Assembly (NCBI RefSeq): GCF_019192965.1
Contig: NZ_JAHTKU010000022.1
Coordinates: 1-64,000, forward strand
DNA: 64,000 bases
Direction of reading: 5' to 3'
Source: Nocardioides daeguensis
GTDB taxonomy: Bacteria > Actinomycetota > Actinomycetes > Propionibacteriales > Nocardioidaceae
Each line of letters opens with the position of its first letter. Position 1 is the first letter of the stretch. The notes below the pieces were generated by a model that had not been told where the DNA came from, ran no database searches, and saw nothing but the letters and a program-made list of their open reading frames with translations. Of the stretch, positions 44,364 to 51,621 are shown piece after piece. The translations under genes and the position numbers were made by a program.

Positions 44364-44895
44364 CGTCGTACGACAGCATCAGCTCCACGCCCGGCTCCGC
44401 CCTCACCTTGACCGGCCGGCTCCGGTCGTCGAGCCAGACGTCGGCGTCGAGGGAGTCCGGGAGCATGGCCTGGACCTGTGCCGGCAGCGTGATGCCGGCG
44501 AGCGCGGCCTTCGGGTCCAGAGCGACCCGGTAGTGCTCGGTCGCGACGCCGTCGACCTGTTCGGGGCCGACGTGGACGACCTGCTCGACGGCGACGGCGT
44601 CGAGGGCGTCCGCGACCTGGGTTGTCTCGACGGTGAGCTCGCGGGCCGGGCCGCCGGCCAGGGAGGCGCTGACCGTCACGCGGCCCGCGCTGCGCAGCGC
44701 CTCGGCGACCTCGCCGAGCACCGGACCCGCGGCTTGCGTGGTCCCCTCCTGCGCCCGGGGCGTGGGCGTCGCGGACGAGGACGTCGCTGCCGGCGTCGAG
44801 CCCCGCTTCGGGGGCTCGTCGTCGCCCCCGCAGCCCGCGAGGAGCAGCGACGAGGCGAGCAGGACGACGGCGGGCAGGACGGTGCGCGGGCTCAC
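44350..44895 (-). CDS. Lipoprotein, LppX/LprG-like fold suspected
   Basis: A 181-residue lipoprotein with lipobox LLAGC (lipidated Cys22), then a Ser/Thr/Pro linker to about residue 52. The C-terminal domain contains VDGVATEHYRVALDPKAAL and DADVWLDDRSRPVKVRAE, which recall the LppX/LprG/LolA-type half-barrel lipoproteins, though it is shorter than most. A lipid-carrying role is possible but unproven. GTG overlaps the stop of the upstream gene (GTGA). Confidence 0.7.
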   Translation of the reverse strand: MSPRTVLPAVVLLASSLLLAGCGGDDEPPKRGSTPAATSSSATPTPRAQEGTTQAAGPVLGEVAEALRSAGRVTVSASLAGGPARELTVETTQVADALDAVAVEQVVHVGPEQVDGVATEHYRVALDPKAALAGITLPAQVQAMLPDSLDADVWLDDRSRPVKVRAEPGVELMLSYDVSAP

Positions 44896-45788
44896 GAGGC
44901 CTCCTCGGTAGCGGTGACGGGAGCGGTGACGGCGAGCTGGTGGAGCAGCCCGTCGACGCGCACCTGCAGGAACAGGCGGTAGTCGCCCGGCTGGGTGAAG
45001 ACGGTGTGGAAGGTCAGCACGGTGCCGTCGTCGGTGACCTCGGGGGCGCCGTACGGGTGGACGTGGACGAACCCGCGCGAGTCGGCGGCGAAGCCGGTCA
45101 GGTGGGCGCTGGTGCCGAGGTAGCTGCCGAGCGCCACCGGCTCGCCGTCGGCGTCGCTCAGCCGCAGCCGCAGCCGCCCGTTGGGGCCGACCTCGCCCGC
45201 GGCCAGTAGGCGCGCCTCCAGCACGCCGTCCTCGCCGGTCTCCGCGTCGGTGCCGCGCGGGACCTCGACCGGGGTCCACTCGCCCGCGACCGCGAGCGTG
45301 GTGCCGAGGACGATCGGGTTCGTCGCGCCCTGCGGGATGAACTCCGCCACGACCCGCCACCTGCCCGGCGAGCCGAGGTCGACCCGGGCGGTCCAGGTGC
45401 CGTCGTCCGCGAGGGTGGGGTGGAGGTGCCGGAACTGGGCGAGGTCGTCGCGGACGACGTAGAGGTGGAGCAGCTTGGTCTGCTCCTCGGTGTAGCTCAG
45501 CAGGGGAGCGCCGGACGGGTCGAGGACCCGGAACGCCACGTCGCCCGTGCCGTCGGCGCCCGGCAGCCGGACGTCGGCCATCCGGTAGCCCTCGACCTCG
45601 GCGCTGGTGCCGTCGCCGACCGGGTTGCCGACCGGCTGGGCGCCGGAGCCGCCGTCCTCGGCCGGGGTGAGCACGATCCGGTCGGCGTCAGCCGAGGGGT
45701 CGTCGGACGAGCAGGCCGCCAGGCCGAGCGCCAGGAGGGTCGCGGTGGCCGCGGCCAGGGTCGTACGCAGGGTCGTACGCCGGGTCAC
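44892..45788 (-). CDS. Secreted lipoprotein, beta-rich, near copper genes
   Basis: A 298-residue lipoprotein with lipobox LAAC (lipidated Cys26). The rest is beta-rich, with several histidines (LLHLYVVRDDLAQFRHLHPTL and GFVHVHPYGAPE) that could bind metal. Proteins of this type commonly accompany YcnI and CopC genes in actinobacteria, and I infer a role in metal handling. It lies between the antiporter gene and the small lipoprotein, joined to both by GTGA overlaps. Confidence 0.7.
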   Translation of the reverse strand: MTRRTTLRTTLAAATATLLALGLAACSSDDPSADADRIVLTPAEDGGSGAQPVGNPVGDGTSAEVEGYRMADVRLPGADGTGDVAFRVLDPSGAPLLSYTEEQTKLLHLYVVRDDLAQFRHLHPTLADDGTWTARVDLGSPGRWRVVAEFIPQGATNPIVLGTTLAVAGEWTPVEVPRGTDAETGEDGVLEARLLAAGEVGPNGRLRLRLSDADGEPVALGSYLGTSAHLTGFAADSRGFVHVHPYGAPEVTDDGTVLTFHTVFTQPGDYRLFLQVRVDGLLHQLAVTAPVTATEEAS

Positions 45789-46870
45789 GGCGCGACCGTC
45801 AAGAACAGGAAGGCGGCGAGCAGCACGAGGTGAACCGCGCCGTTGAGGGGCTTGGCGCGGCCCGGCACGACGGTCAGCACGCCCACGACGGCGGAGAGGA
45901 ACAGCAGCGCGAGCTGCAGCGGCGCCAGGCCGAGCTCGAGCGGCCCGTCGAGCCAGATCGAGGCGACCGCGATCGCCGGGATGGTGAGGCCGATCGACGC
46001 CATCGCGGAGCCGTAGGCCAGGTTGAGGCTGATCTGCACACGGTCCAGGCGCGCCGCGCGGACCGCCGCGATCGACTCGGGCAGCAGCACGAGCAGCGCG
46101 ATGACCACACCCACGGTCGCGTGGGGGAAGCCGAGCGCGTTGACGGCGTCCTCGATCGGGTACGACTCGACCTTGGCCAGCCCGACGACGGTGACCAGCG
46201 CGAGGACGAGCAGCCCGAGGCTGGTCCAGGACTCGCGGTTCGTCGGCAGGTCGGCGTGCCCGTCGCCGTCGAGATCGCGCACCGGCAGGAAGAACTCGCG
46301 GTGCCGCACGGTCTGGGTGAACACGAAGGCGCCGTACAGCGCCAGCGACGCGACCGCCGCGAACGCCAGCTGCTGGCCGGTGAAGACCGGGCCCGGCTCG
46401 CTGACCGTGAAGGTCGGCACGACGAGGGTCAGGCCCGCGAGCGAGATCACCGTGGCCAGAGCGGAGCCGGTGCCCTCGGCGTTGAACACCGCGAGGTGGT
46501 GGCGCATCGCGCCCACGAGGAGGGCGAGGCCGACGATGCCGTTGAGCGTGATCATCACGGCGGCGAAGACCGTGTCGCGGGCCAGCGTCGCGGTCTCGCC
46601 GCTGCCCGACGCCATCAGGGTCACGATCAGCCCGACCTCGATCACCGTCACCGCGACCGCGAGCAGCAGCGACCCGAACGGCTCGCCGACCCGGTGCGCG
46701 ACCACCTCGGCGTGGTGCACCGCCGCGAGCACCGCGCCGACCAGCGCCACCCCGATCAGGCTGGCCGCGACCGGACCGGGGTGCGAGCCCCAGCTGATCG
46801 CGAGCACGACCGTGGCGAGCGGTGGTGCGAGGACCGTCCACCCGAGTCGTCCGGAGGTGGAGGCGCTCAT
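45785..46870 (-). CDS. Ca2+/H+ antiporter (ChaA-type, CaCA family)
   Basis: A 361-residue cation antiporter with about eleven membrane segments. HHAEVVAHRVGEPFGSLLLAVAVTVIEVGL near residues 52-80 and LPESIAAVRAARLDRVQISLNLAYGSAMASIGL near the C-terminal half are the two alpha repeats, each with its acidic residue. The central loop contains DLDGDGHADL (about 199-208), which has the spacing of an EF-hand calcium-binding loop. The ATG follows a TAGGAT box by eight bases. The operon continues with two lipoprotein genes. Confidence 0.88.
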   Translation of the reverse strand: MSASTSGRLGWTVLAPPLATVVLAISWGSHPGPVAASLIGVALVGAVLAAVHHAEVVAHRVGEPFGSLLLAVAVTVIEVGLIVTLMASGSGETATLARDTVFAAVMITLNGIVGLALLVGAMRHHLAVFNAEGTGSALATVISLAGLTLVVPTFTVSEPGPVFTGQQLAFAAVASLALYGAFVFTQTVRHREFFLPVRDLDGDGHADLPTNRESWTSLGLLVLALVTVVGLAKVESYPIEDAVNALGFPHATVGVVIALLVLLPESIAAVRAARLDRVQISLNLAYGSAMASIGLTIPAIAVASIWLDGPLELGLAPLQLALLFLSAVVGVLTVVPGRAKPLNGAVHLVLLAAFLFLTVAP

Positions 46871-46878
46871 GGTGCCGG

Positions 46879-46884
46879 ATCCTA
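46879..46884 (-). promoter_or_regulatory. -10 box of the antiporter leaderless promoter
   Basis: TAGGAT on the minus strand, eight bases before the ATG at 46870. A second TAGGAT faces the other way at 46960-46965. Confidence 0.55.
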
Positions 46885-46959
46885 CGGGGAGGGCCCAGCG
46901 TCCCCGGCCCGGCCAGGGACGCACCGACACGCCAAAACGGCCTCGGGCGCGTCGGCCTG

Positions 46960-46965
46960 TAGGAT
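46960..46965 (+). promoter_or_regulatory. -10 box of the epimerase leaderless promoter
   Basis: TAGGAT, seven bases before the GTG at 46973, with no Shine-Dalgarno sequence. Confidence 0.55.
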
Positions 46966-46972
46966 CCGGCCG

Positions 46973-48070
46973 GTGAACAGTGAGCAGCTCAGTCCTGCGG
47001 TGATCGTGACGGGCGGGGCCGGTTTCATCGGCTGCGCGCTGAGTCCCGGACTCCTCGAGCGTGGGCTTCCTGTCATCGCCATCGACAGCCTCCTCGAGCA
47101 GGTCCACCCCGGCCAGCAGCGTCCCGAGGCCCTTCCCGCCGAGGTCGAGCTCGTCCATGCCGACGTCACCGACGCGGCCGCCTGGGACGCGCTCCTCCAG
47201 CGGGTCCGCCCCGAGCTCGTCATCCACCTCGCGGCCGAGACCGGCACCGGCCAGTCGCTGACCGAGTCGACCCGTCACGCGATGTCCAACGTCGTCGGCA
47301 CCACGACGATGCTCGACGCCTTCGTGCGCCACGACGTGCTTCCGAAGCACGTGGTGCTCACCTCCAGCCGCGCCGTCTACGGCGAGGGTGCCTGGACCGA
47401 CGCGTCCGGCACCGACTTCAACCCGCCGCCGCGCAGCCACGCGCAGCTCGAGCGCGGGGAGTGGGACCACCAGGGGCCCGACGGCACCACGGCCGTGGCC
47501 CGCCCCACCGACGCCGCGACCACCCGCCCCAACCCGGCCAGCGTCTACGGCTCGACCAAGCTGACCCAGGAGCTGATCCTGCGCAACTGGGCCGACGCGT
47601 TCTCGGTCCCGGTCTCTGTGCTGCGCCTGCAGAACGTCTACGGCCCCGGCCAGTCGCCGCACAACCCCTACACGGGCATCGTGACCCTCTTCCACCGCCT
47701 CGCCTCGCGCGGCGAGACCCTCGACGTCTACGAGGACGGCCTGATCGGCCGTGACTTCGTCCACATCGACGACGTCGTGAGCGCGCTGCACGCCTGCATC
47801 GAGCGGCCGCCGGCCGTCGAGGAGAACCGCACCCTCGACGTCGGCACGGGCACGGTCACCACGATCCTCGACGCCGCGCGGATGATCGCGAAGACCTACG
47901 GCGCCCCGGAGCCCCAGATCTCCGGCAAGTTCCGTGACGGCGACGTCCGGCACGCGGTCGCCGACGTGACCCGCACCCGCGCCGACCTCGGCTGGGAGCC
48001 GCGGTGGAGCTTCGAGGACGGCAGCGCCGACCTGTCGACGTGGCTGGGGAAGGGTGGCTTCCTTGGCTGA
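46973..48070 (+). CDS. NAD-dependent nucleotide-sugar epimerase (possibly dTDP-L-rhamnose 4-epimerase)
   Basis: A 365-residue extended short-chain dehydrogenase. The Rossmann motif VTGGAGFIG is at residues 12-20, and the catalytic SSR and YGSTK follow. An insertion after YGEGAW (about 145-185) is typical of the dTDP-L-rhamnose 4-epimerase-like group; other sugar epimerases are possible. It supplies a modified nucleotide sugar, presumably to the glycosyltransferases encoded next. The GTG start is leaderless. Its 3' end overlaps the next gene by 17 bases, implying coupled translation. Confidence 0.85.
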   Translation: MNSEQLSPAVIVTGGAGFIGCALSPGLLERGLPVIAIDSLLEQVHPGQQRPEALPAEVELVHADVTDAAAWDALLQRVRPELVIHLAAETGTGQSLTESTRHAMSNVVGTTTMLDAFVRHDVLPKHVVLTSSRAVYGEGAWTDASGTDFNPPPRSHAQLERGEWDHQGPDGTTAVARPTDAATTRPNPASVYGSTKLTQELILRNWADAFSVPVSVLRLQNVYGPGQSPHNPYTGIVTLFHRLASRGETLDVYEDGLIGRDFVHIDDVVSALHACIERPPAVEENRTLDVGTGTVTTILDAARMIAKTYGAPEPQISGKFRDGDVRHAVADVTRTRADLGWEPRWSFEDGSADLSTWLGKGGFLG

Positions 48071-50078
48071 CGACGTGGAGGTCACCGACACGATCAGCGC
48101 GATCACCGCGGTCGTGTGGACCGCGGGACGTCCCGCCAGCTGGCTGCCGACGATCACCCGCCTCCTCGAGGTGCCGGACGTCGCCGAGGTCGTGGTCGCC
48201 ACCGACGAGGACCTCGGTCTGCCCGCGCACCCGCGGCTGCGCACGGTCCTTGCTTCGCGCTTCGGCGCCGTCGTCCACGAGGTCGGCTCGGGCGGCGAGA
48301 ACCCGGTCCTGGTCGTGACCGGGCCGGTCCTCGTCCCTCGCGACGGCTTCGAGACGAGCCGCCGGATCATGTCCGAGGACCTGCGGGTCGCCTCCGTGTC
48401 CTTCCTGTGCAACGCGGCCGGGCACCTGAGCTTCCCCCACCGCAACCTGCACCGGCGCCACGCCATCGAGGGCCATGACGAGACCAGCCTGACCCGGCTG
48501 CTCCGCAGCCGCGACCCGATCGTCCGACCGGCGCCCATCCACGCGGTGGCCGGCCCCGCCACGCTCGTCTCGCGCGACACCATCGTGATCACCGGGGGGC
48601 CGTCCGACGCGTTCGCGGACAACCCCGAGCTCGCCGTGGTCGAGATGCTGCTGCAGGCCTCGCGCCGCGGCATGAAGTCGATGCTCGACCCGTCGACCTT
48701 CGTGTCCCGCCCGTGGGAGGACCAGCGCTGGGACGAGGCGCCGCTCGAGCTGCGCGCCAACGTCGTCCGGCTGCGCGAGCGTCACCCCTTCTTCCCGGAG
48801 ATCTTCCGCGACCAGGCGCGCGACGCGACGTCTCCGCTGGCCGTCGTGCTCGCGACGGCGGCCGCCAAGGCCAGTGGCCTGCGGATCGTCATCGATGCCA
48901 CCTGCCTGGGGCCGGTCGAGAACGGCACGCAGGTCCAGACCCTGGCCCTGATCGACGCGCTGGCCCGTCGTGACGACGTCCGCTGGGTGGGCGCCGGCCT
49001 GGCGGGGCCGATCCCGCGGTACGCCGAGAAGGTGCTCAGCCACCCGAAGGTGCGGGTCATCGCGACCGACGGGCTCCGGTTCCCGGCGTCGACGCCGCAC
49101 GCCGACATCGTGCACCGACCGTTCCAGCCGGCGAAGGTCCCGTGGGCCAACTGGCGGGGCGTCGGCGACCGGGTGGTCGTGACGATCCAGGACCTGATCG
49201 CCTACAGCATCGGCGCCTATGCCGCCGAGCGCGGCCACTGGCGCCGCTACCGCGACAACATCCGTGACGGGGTCTCCCTCTCCGACGGCGTCGTGGTGAT
49301 CTCCCACGACGTCGCCGAGGACCTGCGCCAGGAGCGGCTCCCGGTCGTCGACGAGCGGGTCTTCGTGGTCGAGAACGGTACCGACCACCTGACCGGCGAC
49401 GAGGACGAGTCCTTCCCCAGCGAGCTGTCCGCCCGGGGGTGGGTGGCGCGTCGCTTCCTGGTCGTCCTGGGTGCCAACTACTCCCACAAGAACCGCGACC
49501 TGGCGATCCGGGTCCACAAGCTGCTTCGCGAGAAGCACCCCGACCTCGGCCTGGTGCTTGCCGGCGTGGCCGTCCCCGAGGGGTCGAGCCGCAGCCTCGA
49601 GGCGGCCGAGGGATTCGGCGCCGACGGTGTGATCAGCATTCCCGACGTGACGAGCGAGGAGCGCAACTGGCTGCTGCGGCACGCGGAGATCTGCCTGTAC
49701 CCGACCTCCGCCGAGGGCTTCGGGCTGGTTCCGTTCGAGGCCGCACGGTTCGGCACGCCGACCGTCTACACGCGCTTCGGTCCGCTCGCCGAGGTCCTGC
49801 CCGGCCTGCCGGTCGCGGCGACGTCGTGGGACCCGGCCGCGCTCGCCCGGGCCTGCGACCAGATCCTCGCCTCGCCCGAGCTCGCGTCCGAGCAGGTGGC
49901 CGCGACGCTCAAGGCCGGGACGACCTACCAGTGGGACACGACGGCCGAGCAGCTCGTGCACGCCTACCGCCGCCTCCTCTCGGAGCCCCCACGCGTCGAG
50001 CCGCCACGGAAGCGGCCGAGCCCTGACAACAAGGCCGGTGCCAAGATCGCCGGCAAGAAGATCCGCAACAAGGAGTGA
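48054..50078 (+). CDS. Two-domain glycosyltransferase (C-terminal GT4 type)
   Basis: A 674-residue protein. The N-terminal 270 residues look like a worn GT2-type domain (AVVWTAGRPASWLPTITRLLEVPDVAEVVVATDED) without a clear DxD motif. The C-terminal domain (about 280-640) is GT-B/GT4 type: ATCLGPVENGTQVQTLALIDAL, then LVVLGANYSHKNRDL, then LYPTSAEGFGLVPFEAARFGTP with the ExFGxxxxE signature. The tail is basic (KAGAKIAGKKIRNKE). The start may be the GTG at 48054 or the TTG at 48063, which suits the Shine-Dalgarno position better. It probably builds a cell-surface glycan. Confidence 0.85.
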   Translation: MASLADDVEVTDTISAITAVVWTAGRPASWLPTITRLLEVPDVAEVVVATDEDLGLPAHPRLRTVLASRFGAVVHEVGSGGENPVLVVTGPVLVPRDGFETSRRIMSEDLRVASVSFLCNAAGHLSFPHRNLHRRHAIEGHDETSLTRLLRSRDPIVRPAPIHAVAGPATLVSRDTIVITGGPSDAFADNPELAVVEMLLQASRRGMKSMLDPSTFVSRPWEDQRWDEAPLELRANVVRLRERHPFFPEIFRDQARDATSPLAVVLATAAAKASGLRIVIDATCLGPVENGTQVQTLALIDALARRDDVRWVGAGLAGPIPRYAEKVLSHPKVRVIATDGLRFPASTPHADIVHRPFQPAKVPWANWRGVGDRVVVTIQDLIAYSIGAYAAERGHWRRYRDNIRDGVSLSDGVVVISHDVAEDLRQERLPVVDERVFVVENGTDHLTGDEDESFPSELSARGWVARRFLVVLGANYSHKNRDLAIRVHKLLREKHPDLGLVLAGVAVPEGSSRSLEAAEGFGADGVISIPDVTSEERNWLLRHAEICLYPTSAEGFGLVPFEAARFGTPTVYTRFGPLAEVLPGLPVAATSWDPAALARACDQILASPELASEQVAATLKAGTTYQWDTTAEQLVHAYRRLLSEPPRVEPPRKRPSPDNKAGAKIAGKKIRNKE

Positions 50079-50079
50079 C

Positions 50080-50385
50080 ATGGCCGACCAGGCAGCATCC
50101 GACGAGGTGACGAACACGTTCGACCTGGACGGCGTATCGCTCGTGCAGGCCCTGCGCGACGTCGAGGTCGCCAATGCCCGCGTCATCGACCTGACCAAGC
50201 GTCTGACGTCGATGAACAAGGAGCTGGTCAAGGCGACCACGGCGCTCCAGAAGGCCCAGCTGCGCAACCGCCAGCTGGACGCCCGGATCAAGGAGCTCGA
50301 GAAGATCGAGGGCTCGCGCGCCTTCCGGTCGGCCCGTGTCGCCGGTCGGCTCGCCAGCGGCGTCCGGTCGAGGCTGGCGAAGTGA
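50080..50385 (+). CDS. Small coiled-coil protein between glycosyltransferase genes
   Basis: A 101-residue soluble protein. Residues 20-75 form a predicted coiled coil (VEVANARVIDLTKRLTSMNKE and on), and the C-terminal 25 residues are basic (FRSARVAGRLASGVRSRLAK). No signal peptide or catalytic motif is visible. It begins one base after the preceding stop, and its own stop overlaps the next GTG (GTGA). Coiled-coil partners are known to organise polysaccharide synthesis in some systems; a scaffold role here is inference. Confidence 0.75.
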   Translation: MADQAASDEVTNTFDLDGVSLVQALRDVEVANARVIDLTKRLTSMNKELVKATTALQKAQLRNRQLDARIKELEKIEGSRAFRSARVAGRLASGVRSRLAK

Positions 50386-51539
50386 CCTCGTCCCGCCCCA
50401 AGGTCCTCCTGGCGATCACCGCCTACAACGGCGAGGCGTTCATCGAGCGCACGCTGGACTCCGCGGCGCGGATCGACACCTCCGAGGTGGACGTCGACGT
50501 CGTGGTCCTCGACGACGCGAGCCCGGCGCCGGGGTTCAGCGCCCGGCTGGCCGCGATGTGCGAGGCCCGGGGGATCGGCTACTACCGCACGCCGCGCAAC
50601 CTCGGCATCCCGCGCAACGTGTCCCTCGGGCTCCTCGCCGGTGTCGAGAAGGGCTACGACTACGTCATCATCTCCAACAGTGACGTGATCTACCCGGCCC
50701 ACGTGGTCAGCCAGCTGGTCCGCGCCGGCCAGGCCAAGGGCGTCGGCTCGGTGACCGCCTGGTCCAACAACGTGTCGATGTACTCCCTCGAGAACGACGA
50801 CCCGGACCGCTACCTCGCCGACCAGGAGGTCGTCGACTCCATCAGCGCCGCGCTGGCCGACCAGTACGGCGACGCGGTGATGGACATCCCCGCGGGCATC
50901 TCGTTCTGCGTGCTGATCTCGACCGACGTGATCCGCGACGTCGGCGTGATGGACCCGGTCTTCGGCCGCGGCTACTGCGAGGAGACCGACTGGAGCCTGC
51001 GCAGCCTGGCGGCCGGCTACCGGATCGCGCTCGCGCCGGGCGTGTTCGTCTACCACGCGGGCCGAGGCTCGAACCTCGACGCCGGTCTGGTCAGCGGCGA
51101 GCACACCTCGGTGCCGGAGAACGAACGGATCATCGACCTGCGCTACCCGACGTTCCGTTCGCAGGTCCGCGCGTTCGCGTCCTCGGGCATCCTCGACGAG
51201 GCCCAGCTCTACGCGATCGACGCGATCATGCGCGCGGCGGGCCGCGAGTCCGGCTACGTCCTCGACGTCGGCTGGCTCCCCCCCACCGAGACACAGGACG
51301 ACGTCGTGCACTGCACCGTGGCCGCCAACGGCCTCGAGGAGACCGTCGAGCTGCGCTACCGCGGCTTCGTGCGCACCATGGAGGTCGACGCGTTCGGCAT
51401 CGGTGAGGCGCTGGAGGAGTACTTCGGACGCGCCCCCGAGGCCGTCAACCTCCACGATCGCGGCAAGCTCTCGTCGACGCTGGGGGAGCGCTACCCCGCG
51501 CTCACCGTCCGCACCGGCAACTACCCGGCGCGGGTCTGA
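50382..51539 (+). CDS. Family 2 glycosyltransferase
   Basis: A 385-residue GT2 enzyme. The N-terminal nucleotide-binding fold opens VLLAITAYNGEAFIERTL, with VVVLDDASPAP. The metal-binding region is ISNSDVIYPAHVV (SNSD in place of DxD), and the acceptor motif is CEETDWSLR, with the base in ETDW. The C-terminal 120 residues carry no known domain. It overlaps the coiled-coil gene and ends the plus-strand glycan block, just before a strong terminator. Confidence 0.9.
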   Translation: MTSSRPKVLLAITAYNGEAFIERTLDSAARIDTSEVDVDVVVLDDASPAPGFSARLAAMCEARGIGYYRTPRNLGIPRNVSLGLLAGVEKGYDYVIISNSDVIYPAHVVSQLVRAGQAKGVGSVTAWSNNVSMYSLENDDPDRYLADQEVVDSISAALADQYGDAVMDIPAGISFCVLISTDVIRDVGVMDPVFGRGYCEETDWSLRSLAAGYRIALAPGVFVYHAGRGSNLDAGLVSGEHTSVPENERIIDLRYPTFRSQVRAFASSGILDEAQLYAIDAIMRAAGRESGYVLDVGWLPPTETQDDVVHCTVAANGLEETVELRYRGFVRTMEVDAFGIGEALEEYFGRAPEAVNLHDRGKLSSTLGERYPALTVRTGNYPARV

Positions 51540-51563
51540 TCACCCCGTTCCACCTCGACGCGA

Positions 51564-51605
51564 TCGACAGTGCCCTCCGGCCGACCGGCCGGGGGGCACT
51601 GTCGA
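51564..51605. terminator. Long bidirectional terminator
   Basis: A 19-bp stem (51564-51582 with 51587-51605) with a single G-T pair and a GACC tetraloop. It stands between the convergent glycosyltransferase and acyltransferase genes. There is no T run. Confidence 0.85.
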
Positions 51606-51621
51606 CTGCTGGTCGGATAAC

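Noticed and set aside
47856-51455. Very long minus-strand ORF (about 1,200 codons) opposite the glycosyltransferase genes
   Set aside because: A shadow of real plus-strand genes, common in GC-rich DNA. The product is a low-complexity mix of Val, Asp, Arg and Gly with no domain.
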